Source: Actinomycetes bacterium (lineage in GTDB: Bacteria > Actinomycetota > Coriobacteriia > Anaerosomatales > JAGXFU01). From it: 64,000 nt of DNA. Both the position numbers and the translations under genes were made by a program. The stretch lies in contig JAGXFU010000015.1 of assembly GCA_024637115.1 (NCBI GenBank), forward strand, positions 62,001-126,000, in the 5' to 3' direction. Below the pieces are notes generated by a model. The model was not told the DNA's origin. It made no database searches and saw only the letters and a list, made by a program, of their open reading frames with translations. This document shows, piece after piece, positions 1 through 6,982 of the stretch (its first letter is position 1; each line of letters opens with the position of its first letter).

Positions 1-2
1 AG

Positions 3-413
3 CCGCCATCGAGTAGGCTGAATGCCGTAGTCGCGGTGGCTCTCGTCACATCAGGGGTGTGGATCCTGCTTCTCTGGCATTTCCTCACATTGTCCTTCGA
101 TCTGCGACAAGTCGTTGGCTCGGGCCTTTCAATCCTATGCTTGCTGGGCGGGGCGACGACCGTGGTCGCGATTGGTGGGCGGAGCCGTCTTGGAGCCGCC
201 CTCTGGGCGTTCCTCTTCATCGCGACTCCTGTGTATCTGCGACTGAATGCCGTCCGTGTGGTGGGGCTTGATCCCGATTGGGCCTTCTCGCTTCGGGTCG
301 ATGCGGCTGCGTTGGCAGCGCTGCTGGTCACGTGGGTTGTGGCGGTCGCTCTCCTTGTGGGCGCTCGACAGTATCGGCGTTCGGATTCGCTCAGCGGTTC
401 CCGCGCAGAATGA
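3..413 (+). CDS. Hydrophobic membrane protein, 5' end outside window
   Basis: The frame is open to the left edge, so the gene may begin before the window; the first start inside it is GTG at 36, giving 125 residues. It shows about four hydrophobic stretches (first WILLLWHFLTL, last LVTWVVAVALLVG) and ends in a short polar tail. I do not recognise the family. It stops at 413, and the same reading frame then continues directly into Rhs-like sequence, so its last codons lie at what looks like a recombination joint. No function can be assigned. Confidence 0.5.
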   Translation, partial: PPSSRLNAVVAVALVTSGVWILLLWHFLTLSFDLRQVVGSGLSILCLLGGATTVVAIGGRSRLGAALWAFLFIATPVYLRLNAVRVVGLDPDWAFSLRVDAAALAALLVTWVVAVALLVGARQYRRSDSLSGSRAE

Positions 414-509
414 TCGTGGCTGTCTCAAGGTCCCGCATCCGATCCTCTCGCCGAGCAGTTCTGGTACACGGGCACCGGCAGGGTCGAGAAGTACGCATCT
501 GCGAGCACG

Positions 510-1496
510 GTGGCGATCTACACCTATGATGCGACCGGCCAGAGACTCACCTCGTCGGTCGAGTCAGCGGAGACGACTCTGACCGGCATCCGCTACGCCT
601 ATGAAGGGTTGTCGCTGCTCTCCGTCTCGGCGACAACGACCGTGGACGGCTCGCTTGAGAGCACGTACTCGATAGACTATCTCTACGATGCGGGAGGTAC
701 CTCCTATGCGGGCGTCTATCGCGGCAGCGGAAGCGCTTCACCCGTCACCTTCTACCTGGTCACCACGGACCGGGGAGACGTGGTGGAGCTTCGCGAGGCC
801 GGCGGCGACGCATTCGCCGCCTACTCGTACGATCCCTGGGGCGTGCCCCTCGCAGATCCGTTGTCGGTGGCCGCAGGGTCTGTGGGCACGACGCTTGCTG
901 CGACGATCGCGATTCGCCAGCCGTTGCGCTATGCGGGATATGTCTGGGATGAAGAGAGCGAGACCTATTACCTCTCAGCGCGAACGTACGATCCTGAGAC
1001 GAGGCAGTTCCTCACCAAAGACCCCGCGAAAGACGATGGAGAAGAGAGCGCGTACCAGTATTGCGGCGGGGATTCTGTGGGCAACGTGGATCCCACGGGG
1101 CTATTCCAATGGCCGATTCACTGGAAGTCGAAGAACCTTCACAGGTGGTACAGCGTGTATCAGTTGTATCGGAACACCTGTCATAGTGGAAGTGGGCGTT
1201 GGTACGCCTGGCGCAAGGTTGATGAGGTAACGGTCTATTTCAAGAAGTGGATTCTCGATGTAGTCATTGCGTGGGTGAGCAAGGGCAAGACGAAGTCGTA
1301 CGGCTCGGGTCCGCGCTCTCAGCGACTTGCCGCGCAGCGGCGAGTGTACGACAAGGCTGTAAGTGTGGCCAGGGGAGTCGGGACGGCCGGAGCTGTGAAC
1401 AAGACAATAGCCACCACGGGCTGGTTGAAAAGCAGCGGTAGCTACTACTACTTCAAGTTCAAGAACACGTACTACGTGAAGGTGAAGAAGGCATAG
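510..1496 (+). CDS. Orphan Rhs core C-terminal fragment with variable toxin-like tail
   Basis: Rhs/YD-repeat proteins are large secreted or surface shells that end in a conserved core followed by a variable toxic tip. Here only the 3' end is present. The frame is open from 414 and residues that look Rhs-like (FWYTGTGRVEKY) lie before the GTG at 510, which has no ribosome site, so the 5' part is missing. The core is clear near residues 145-200 (YYLSARTYDPETRQFLTKDP, then NVDPTG). After DPTG come about 130 residues that are basic and aromatic, with many Lys and Tyr, and match no toxin family I know. The gene directly downstream may be the immunity partner. This is either an orphan rhs-CT cassette or a decayed gene. 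Confidence 0.75.
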   Translation: MAIYTYDATGQRLTSSVESAETTLTGIRYAYEGLSLLSVSATTTVDGSLESTYSIDYLYDAGGTSYAGVYRGSGSASPVTFYLVTTDRGDVVELREAGGDAFAAYSYDPWGVPLADPLSVAAGSVGTTLAATIAIRQPLRYAGYVWDEESETYYLSARTYDPETRQFLTKDPAKDDGEESAYQYCGGDSVGNVDPTGLFQWPIHWKSKNLHRWYSVYQLYRNTCHSGSGRWYAWRKVDEVTVYFKKWILDVVIAWVSKGKTKSYGSGPRSQRLAAQRRVYDKAVSVARGVGTAGAVNKTIATTGWLKSSGSYYYFKFKNTYYVKVKKA

Positions 1497-1510
1497 ACTT
1501 GGGAGCCGAA

Positions 1511-1951
1511 ATGAGGGTAAGTCTGACTCTGAGAGCCGTCCTGACGATTCTTGTAGGTGCCTGGCTTGGGTATCCCCTGAAGCCGAACCACCCCTTTGAG
1601 GCTGGAATAGGAGTCATGCTAGGCGCGGTCTTCGCTGCGCTGATGTTCGGATTTGTAAGCTTCCCAGACAATGAATCCGAGAGCTGGTGGGCCCGGGCGC
1701 TTGGTGTCGGTTCCGTACCAGTGGCCATGCTATGTGTCTGGCTGACAGTGTACTACCTGGGTAACGTTTGGCTGGGTTTGATGTTGGGTTGGGTCATACG
1801 TGGCTGGTCCTGCCCCCCCCCTCGAACTCCGCGGTGGGTCTTCGGACACCCAAGAGAGCGTGGTCTAGCCCATACCCCAAGCGACATGGGCTGGGCGCTG
1901 ACACGCGAAGCGTCGTTGGGTAGGTTCGTTGTTTCGCTGAGCACACGTTGA
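1511..1951 (+). CDS. Small membrane protein, candidate immunity partner of the Rhs tip
   Basis: The start is ATG 1511, chosen because GGGAG sits at 1501-1505; a TTG at 1499 is also possible. The first 100 residues hold about three hydrophobic helices (LRAVLTILVGAWLGYPL, GVMLGAVFAALMFGFV, VPVAMLCVWLTVYYLG). It begins 14 bases after the Rhs tip, the usual place for an immunity gene, but that role is inferred from position only. A run of nine C at 1813-1821 splits good from poor coding: as read, the protein continues with a Pro/Arg-rich tail to 1951, whereas loss of one C would end it at 1868 after about 119 residues. That may be slippage, phase variation or a sequencing error. Confidence 0.45.
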   Translation: MRVSLTLRAVLTILVGAWLGYPLKPNHPFEAGIGVMLGAVFAALMFGFVSFPDNESESWWARALGVGSVPVAMLCVWLTVYYLGNVWLGLMLGWVIRGWSCPPPRTPRWVFGHPRERGLAHTPSDMGWALTREASLGRFVVSLSTR

Positions 1952-2227
1952 CAGCGCGAGGAGGCGCTCGAACGACCTCCGTTTGGAGATTCCAGCTGTG
2001 ACTGGGCACATCTGGCTTGGCCCAGGAGGTGCTACTCGAAGGAGGGTCTGCTTCCGGCGAGGGTCGTGAGTGTGGCCCGTGAGTGATGGTAGAGTACCTC
2101 GCCGAAATGTCGCCTGGCGCCATAGGATCGGTTCAGAACTGAGTGGATTCTAGTGGGACTCGATGGTATCGGGCGTGCCATCTGACCTGCGACAATGCCG
2201 CACGGGGTAGTACTACTTCGCACGCCT

Positions 2228-2489
2228 CGAAACCCCCGTGTCAGGATTCGAATTCCCTTGGGGGCACCAAGTTTCCGCAGGTCAAAGGCCTGAGTGGCCC
2301 GATTTCGAGTGCGAAATCGGGCCACAAATGTCTATGGGCCAGCAGCAGGCGCGGGGTAGAACCGCAGCTCAGCGGGGGTGTAGATGCCTTCATGCGGCCC
2401 AATAGCAGTCCCTGTTGCTGAGAAGCGCCCGCAGTCCCTTAAACGAATCAGATAACCCACAGATGATATCGTTAATGACTCACTGAGTC
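2228..2489 (+). repeat. tRNA-Glu-3'-end repeat, copy A (partial)
   Basis: The tRNA-like core lies at 2242-2269 and ends in TTGGGGGCACCA with the T-loop TTCGAAT. It is followed by GCAGGTCA, a perfect 13-bp hairpin (2295-2307 with 2312-2324), the box CCGCAGCTCAG, the box CCCTGTTGCTGAG and the palindrome GACTCACTGAGTC at 2477-2489. The upstream inverted-repeat module found in copies B, C, E and F is absent. It closely matches copy E over more than 200 bp. Upstream, from 1952 to 2227, I see no gene. Confidence 0.75.
2460..2477 (+). repeat. 18-bp direct repeat, downstream of fic
   Basis: CAGATGATATCGTTAATG occurs here, ending three bases before the fic stop codon, and again at 3567-3584 just before the fic start. 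A third version with one change is at 13219-13236 beside the fic remnant. The pair brackets the gene like a recombination core or a duplicated target. Confidence 0.75.
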
Positions 2490-3532
2490 GTTCTCTCCCA
2501 CGTCGCATCGCGCCCGCCCTTTGTGCACCTGATCTCACCATTGTCTCGAAGCTCGCCGAGCACGCGCACGATTGTGGGACGGCTCACTCCCGGACAGGCT
2601 CGCTCGACGTCGGCGTACCGGAAGGTCGCCGAGAGGTGCCGGATGCAGTCGATCACCATCTCGCGTTTCGCCCCGCGCCCTGTCCCCATCTGCCCGACTC
2701 GCTGCTCGAACTCCAAGTAGGCCGCGATGAGAACGCCGTGCGAGTACTGAAGCCAGGGAACAAGGTCATGTCGGCCCTCGTGCCATCCGTCCGACGAGGC
2801 TTCAAGTACCTCGTAGTACGTCTCCTTCGAGTCCTCGATGACTTTCTCGAGACTGATGTAGCGGCCGACGTCGTAGCCGACCTGGTAGAGGAGCACGAGG
2901 TTCAGGATGCGCGACAGCCGTCCATTGCCGTCAGAGAACGGGTGGATGCACAGGAAGTCGAGCACGAAGGCGGGGACCGCGATCAGTGGGTCCACATGCC
3001 CTCCCGACATCACCGAGTGGTAGCCGGTGACCAAGTCGTTCATCGCGGCGTCGACGAGGTGTGGTGCAAGGGGGCTGAACCTCAAGCGGTGCGTCCCGTC
3101 GGACAGGACGTCGACGATGTCGTTGGCAGTGCTCTTCCACGCCCCGCCCGGAGTGGGTGAGAACTGGTAGAGGTCCCGGTGTAGCTGAAGCACGAGCCCG
3201 GTCGAGACGTCCATGCCCAGTGCGTTGGCGTGGACGGTCGACAGTACGTCGCGATAGCCGGCGATCTCCTGTTCTGAGCGGTCCCTCGGCGTCGTCTTCT
3301 GGGCAGCGAGCTCGGCCACACGCCCCGAGGCAGCGGTCACACCCTCGATCCTGTTTGACGACTCGATGCTCTGGACGCGCGCTATCTCGCGAAGCGCGCT
3401 CAAAGCCTGAGGCGACTGCTTCTCAAAGAGCTGTTGTTTGCCCTTGTACTCGCCGAGGAGACCGATAGAGCGGACCGTAGACATGGGCACAGACATCTGC
3501 TCAAGGTGACGTGGTTTGAATGAGCCGCGCAT
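2480..3532 (-). CDS. Fic family protein (AMP-transferase type) with C-terminal winged helix
   Basis: Fic enzymes transfer AMP or other nucleotide parts onto hydroxyl side chains of target proteins. The 350-residue product has the catalytic motif HPFSDGNGRLSR near residue 200, with the His, Asp and Arg residues all kept, and an N-terminal inhibitory motif SSNRIEG (S-x3-E-G) near residue 59, typical of self-inhibited class II Fic proteins. The last 70 residues look like a winged helix (YADVERACPGVSRPTIVRVL), as in Fic proteins that control their own operon. There is no separate antitoxin gene. The gene sits alone between repeat copies A and B and is flanked by an 18-bp direct repeat, and a broken copy of its 3' end lies at 13240. 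Targets are unknown. Confidence 0.9.
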   Translation of the reverse strand: MRGSFKPRHLEQMSVPMSTVRSIGLLGEYKGKQQLFEKQSPQALSALREIARVQSIESSNRIEGVTAASGRVAELAAQKTTPRDRSEQEIAGYRDVLSTVHANALGMDVSTGLVLQLHRDLYQFSPTPGGAWKSTANDIVDVLSDGTHRLRFSPLAPHLVDAAMNDLVTGYHSVMSGGHVDPLIAVPAFVLDFLCIHPFSDGNGRLSRILNLVLLYQVGYDVGRYISLEKVIEDSKETYYEVLEASSDGWHEGRHDLVPWLQYSHGVLIAAYLEFEQRVGQMGTGRGAKREMVIDCIRHLSATFRYADVERACPGVSRPTIVRVLGELRDNGEIRCTKGGRDATWERTTQ

Positions 3533-3566
3533 GCCATCTCCTCACAGGAATGAATCGCAGGACACC

Positions 3567-3584
3567 CAGATGATATCGTTAATG
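3567..3584 (+). repeat. 18-bp direct repeat, upstream of fic
   Basis: It is identical to 2460-2477 and lies 35 bases before the fic start codon on the reverse strand, so it could also be part of the fic promoter or operator region. Confidence 0.75.
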
Positions 3585-3636
3585 CGTCATGATGTCATTC
3601 GCGGATCACGCAATCGTGGAGGCCGCCGCGCCTCTC

Positions 3637-4070
3637 GATTTGGTGCCCGATTTGGTGCCCAAATACCTGGTGACTGTTGGTACTCTTTGGTACCTATTGG
3701 GACTCGCCGCAGCTCCGCTTTACCAACGAGTCCCAATAGTCACAAGCACAATCAGGATTCGAATTCCCTTGGGGGCACCATAAAAGCGCAGGTCAGGGGC
3801 TTGCGAATCCCTGAAGCGTGCTTGAAATCGGGCTACAATTTGGGTCCGGATTTCGTCGTTTTGGAGCCTCATTGGGGGCAAATCAGCAGGTCAGAGGCCA
3901 TTTCGTCCCCAATTTGTCGCCCAAAAATCCCTGTTGCTGATAGTCGGAGCGCGAGATCGAGGTGTCGCCCGATTTGTCGCCCAAATACACGGCGAAATGT
4001 CGGGCTGCGATACTGATGTCGCCTGCTCACTTAAAACCCGATCATGAGAGCAAAGCCGCAGCTCAGAAAC
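3637..4070 (+). repeat. tRNA-Glu-3'-end repeat, copy B
   Basis: The order is two tandem TTTGGTGCCCGA-type units (3638-3660); an imperfect inverted repeat with left arm from 3669 (GGTGACTGTTGG) and right arm ending at 3743 (CCAATAGTCAC); the tRNA-Glu-like 3' end at 3753-3780 (TTCGAATTCCC, then TTGGGGGCACCA); GCAGGTCAGGGGC; AATCCCTGTTGCTGA at 3926-3940; a second pair of tandem units written TTGTCGCCC (3964-3985); and CCGCAGCTCAG at 4057-4067. No gene is seen between fic and the AbiEi-like start at 4145. Confidence 0.8.
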
Positions 4071-4108
4071 ATGAAAGGCGGTCGGCTTCTTGGCCCAGCG
4101 ACCGTCAC

Positions 4109-4157
4109 TTGCGATTGCTGTTGTCTGGAAGTAGTATGTTGTGCATGATGCGCAACA
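4109..4157 (+). promoter_or_regulatory. Leaderless promoter and operator of the AbiE-like operon
   Basis: TTGCGA (4109-4114), a 17-base spacer and TAGTAT (4132-4137) form a good sigma-70-type promoter. Transcription would begin near 4144-4145, on or just before the start codon. An inverted repeat with half sites TGTTGTGCA and TGCGCAACA spans 4137-4157 and covers the -10 and start. AbiEi proteins are known to repress their own promoters through inverted repeats, so self-control is likely. Confidence 0.65.
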
Positions 4158-5227
4158 GTGAGACGTCAGACAACACAACACTCTCCCGAGCACTCGACGA
4201 GCTCCGCTCGCGGCTGCCCGAGACATGGCGCGTCGAGGTGGTCGAAGAGCGAGCCTATGCCCCCGGGCCGGATGCTGTCGTGCGTGTCGTCGGACCGGAT
4301 GAGCAGGCGTCGATCCTTACGATGGAAGTGAAGAGCCGGCTCGACCCCAAGGACGCCGAGCCACTCGTGTCTCGTTTTGAGATGAGACGCTGGCGAGACG
4401 GCGATGCAACCCCGGTAGTCGTCGCTCGCTTTCTCGGCGAACGGACGCGAGAGCGACTACGAACGCTGGGTGCCGGCTACATCGATCTGACGGGCAACAT
4501 GTACCTGCGGCTCGATGCTCCGGCTGTGGCGATCGAGCGGGCGGGGGCAGACAAAGACCCGGAACCGGCGAAGCGTCCGGCACGTTCTCTCAAGGGCGCC
4601 AAGGCCGGTCGGCTCGTGAGGACGCTCGTGGACTTCACCCCGCCGCTCGGCACACGCGAGATCGCGAAGATCGCTCAGATCGACCCGGGCTACGTCTCGC
4701 GTCTGCTCGCACTGCTCGAACGAGACGACTACGTTGGGCGCGAACCTCGCGGCCCGGTCACCCGCGTCGACTGGCCCAACCTCCTGCGCGCGTGGACAAG
4801 GGACTACTCTCTGGATTCCTCCAACCTCGCCACAGCCTATCTGCAGCCTCGAGGTCTTCCGACCTTGCTCGACGCCCTGCGCCGGCAGGACGGCGAGGAA
4901 GCTCTGAACTACGCGATCTCAGGTTCGCTCGCCGCCGCTCGGCGGGCTCCGATCGCTCCGTCGCGTCTCGGGGTCGTCTACGTGAAGCGTCTCGACGAGG
5001 CCGCGCAAGTGCTCGGCCTGCTCCCCGCCGAGACAGGGGCGAATGTCCTTCTCGTCGAGCCGTTCGACAGCGTCGTCTTCGAGCGCACGGTTGTCGATGA
5101 GGGCTTGAGGTACGTGGCCCCTTCGCAGATTGCCGCTGACCTGCTCACGTCTTCGGGACGTGGGCCGGAAGAAGCGGAAGCGCTCATCGAGTGGATGCTC
5201 TCCCACGAGGAGGTGTGGCGTGTATAG
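4145..5227 (+). CDS. AbiEi-like winged-helix antitoxin/regulator
   Basis: The reading frame is open much further upstream through the repeat, but the promoter and operator place the start at ATG 4145 or 4148 (leaderless). The product has about 360 residues. A middle segment looks like a winged helix (TREIAKIAQIDPGYVSRLLALLERDDYV), preceded by a domain with EVKSR, which resembles a nuclease-fold element, and followed by an alpha/beta region. In AbiE-type systems the first gene is a DNA-binding antitoxin and the second a nucleotidyltransferase toxin, and the next gene here fits the toxin role and overlaps by eight bases. The family link is inferred from architecture and context, not from a close match I can name. 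Confidence 0.65.
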   Translation: MMRNSETSDNTTLSRALDELRSRLPETWRVEVVEERAYAPGPDAVVRVVGPDEQASILTMEVKSRLDPKDAEPLVSRFEMRRWRDGDATPVVVARFLGERTRERLRTLGAGYIDLTGNMYLRLDAPAVAIERAGADKDPEPAKRPARSLKGAKAGRLVRTLVDFTPPLGTREIAKIAQIDPGYVSRLLALLERDDYVGREPRGPVTRVDWPNLLRAWTRDYSLDSSNLATAYLQPRGLPTLLDALRRQDGEEALNYAISGSLAAARRAPIAPSRLGVVYVKRLDEAAQVLGLLPAETGANVLLVEPFDSVVFERTVVDEGLRYVAPSQIAADLLTSSGRGPEEAEALIEWMLSHEEVWRV

Positions 5228-6079
5228 CGAGGAGTACATCGTCGCGCGCAGAGCTCTTCTCGACGCGCTTGAGGCACTTCAAGGCCATCGCGATGCGCTC
5301 GTGCTCGTCGGCGCGCAGGCGATCTACCTTCACACTGGTGCCGCGCAGTTCGCCGTCGCCGAGTTCACGACCGATGGCGACGTCGCAATCGACCCGCGTC
5401 TCCTGTCAGGTAATCCCGAGATCGCCTCGGCGATGCGTAAGGCCAAGTTCTTCCTCGATGAGCGCGACGGCAAGGAACTCGTTGGCGTTTGGGCTTCGAT
5501 GCGAGAGATCGCGGGTATTCCCGCGAAGGTGACCGTCGATCTTCTCGTGCCCGATGCGCTGGGCGACGTGCCGCCCGGGTGCCGCAGCACGAGAAGGGCT
5601 CGATGCCCAAGGTCCACGGGCTGGAGGCGGCGCTCGTGGACAACAGCGTGATGAGCGTCGGGGCGCTCGAAGCGACGGATGCCCGGAGCTTCACCATGAA
5701 GGTGGCCGGTCCCACAGCGCTGCTGATCTCCAAGACGATCAAGTTGTCCGAGCGGGTGGCGGCGGGTGCGCTCGAACGAGGCCGACCGGACAGAGTGAAG
5801 CCCAAGGACGCGCTCGACGTGCTTCGGCTGTTGCAGGCGATCCCGAGCGCTCGGCTGGCTGAGGGCTTTGCGGGTCTGTTGGCAGATGAGACTGCCGGGC
5901 CCGTCACTTCAGAGGCACTCGGCAAACTGCCAGGTCTCTTCGGCGACGCCGGCTCTCCGGGTAGCCAGCTTGCAGCCGAGGCCGCAGCGCCAGAGCCGCC
6001 CGACGTGATCGTGGCGTCGTGCGCGGCGCTCTGCCGAGAGCTGCTGGACGCGCTTCGCGCGCAAGGAATCGGCGTCTGA
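5220..6079 (+). pseudogene. AbiEii-like nucleotidyltransferase, frameshifted
   Basis: The start is GTG 5220 with GAGGAGG at 5207-5213, overlapping the gene before it. The first part reads in frame to about 5567 (LVLVGAQAIYLHTGAAQ, then TTDGDVAIDP, a nucleotidyltransferase-like pocket with the acidic pair D-x-D). Good coding then moves by one base and continues as RRAARVPQHEKGSMPKVHGL to the stop at 6079. As read, the first frame ends early at 5651 with an Arg-rich tail. Together the two frames would give about 285 residues, normal for this family. Either the toxin has been disabled by an indel near 5567 or the base call is wrong. Confidence 0.7.
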
Positions 6080-6146
6080 GTCGAGGCTTGCGCGTGCGCC
6101 TGGAGGCCTCACGGCTGGCTACACTGAGCGCTCCAAGAGCGCCTCC

Positions 6147-6462
6147 GGATTTGTCGCCCGATTTGTCGCCCAAATACCTGGTGACTATTGGTACTCGTTG
6201 GTGACTATTGGGACTCACCGCAGCTCCGCCGTACCAACGAGTCCCAACAGTCACCAATAGTCACCAGCACAATCAGGATTCGAATTCCCTTGGGGGCACC
6301 ATATTTTCGCAGGTCAGAGGCTTGCGAATCCCTGAAGTGTGCTTGAAATCGGGCACCAAATCGTGCGGTCGTGAGAGCCCTTCCGAGGGCAAAACCGCAG
6401 CTCAGAGCCATTTCGGCTCCATTGTGGTGCCGAGAAATCCCTGTTGCTGAGAATCGGCCTTC
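6147..6462 (+). repeat. tRNA-Glu-3'-end repeat, copy C
   Basis: It has tandem TTTGTCGCCCGA units (6150-6171), inverted-repeat arms (left from 6180 GGTGACTATTGG, right through 6265 with CCAACAGTCACC), the tRNA-like end at 6274-6301, GCAGGTCAGAGGC, an extra GGGCACCAAAT at 6350-6360, CCGCAGCTCAG at 6395-6405, and AATCCCTGTTGCTGAG at 6436-6451. It is the same module order as copy B. Confidence 0.8.
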
Positions 6463-6469
6463 GACACCG

Positions 6470-6514
6470 GCTTGGTGCCCGATTTGGTGCCCAAATACCT
6501 GGTGACTGTTGGTA
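6470..6514 (+). repeat. Truncated repeat, start of a further copy
   Basis: CTTGGTGCCCGATTTGGTGC and the left inverted-repeat arm GGTGACTGTTGGTAC repeat the beginning of copies B and F, but homology stops at 6514, where the helicase fragment begins on the other strand. The joint shows that one repeat cut into, or was cut by, the helicase gene. Confidence 0.7.
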
Positions 6515-6751
6515 CAGAGCCCGTCCTCCCGCTGCATTGGCCCTGCGGATGCACTCGGCTGCGGTCTTGGTCTTGCCGGTTCCGGTTGCCATCTCCAGGA
6601 TGCCGCGGCATCCAGCCTGTTCCCATGAATCGGCAGTCTGGACTTGATAGTCACGCAGCTTGACTACGACCTGGCTTCGCTTGCGTTGCCGTCGATGTGC
6701 GTACTCTTCCAGGTCGAGGTCCTCAAGATCGCTCGGCGCGAGAGCAGCCAT
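6515..6751 (-). pseudogene. Helicase N-terminal fragment
   Basis: Read on the reverse strand from ATG 6751, the product runs about 79 residues: a charged start, then LRDYQVQTADSW and MATGTGKTKTAAECI, the Q-like motif and Walker A of SF2 helicases of restriction or defence type. Coding stops at the repeat joint near 6514, so motifs II to VI are lost. It is a remnant, possibly of a defence gene that once filled this site. No other part of the gene is in the window. Confidence 0.7.
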
Positions 6752-6787
6752 CTTCTTTCGCACGGCGTGCGGAAGCTCGACTATCCC

Positions 6788-6821
6788 AAGGTCATAGGTT
6801 CGATCCCTATATGGCTCACCA
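6788..6821 (+). other. tRNA-Lys-like 3' fragment (probable attachment site)
   Basis: The sequence holds a perfect T-stem ATAGG/CCTAT around the loop TTCGATC, then ATGGCTC and ACCA. No 5' half is present: GAGCCAT does not occur at tRNA distance upstream. Lysine tRNAs of related bacteria end this way, so I infer a tRNA-Lys 3' end left by integration. It lies between the helicase stub and the KdpD-like gene and may mark the right edge of an island. Confidence 0.6.
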
Positions 6822-6982
6822 CCGCATTTCTCGAAGCCCTCTAACACATCGTCCGGGGGCTTCGTACGTGCGATCGTGGTGTGACCCGACGTCGTGACGG
6901 AAACACACCTGCGCAGGACGGCCGTCACGCAGAGTGCTACCGTACAACTGCGTACGTCCACACCAGTGCGAAAGCGGCTGCG

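Noticed and set aside
3753-3780. Complete tRNA genes at the repeat cores
   Set aside because: Only the T-arm and acceptor 3' side are present; no 5' acceptor, D-arm or anticodon arm lies upstream, and in most copies the T-stem is mispaired.
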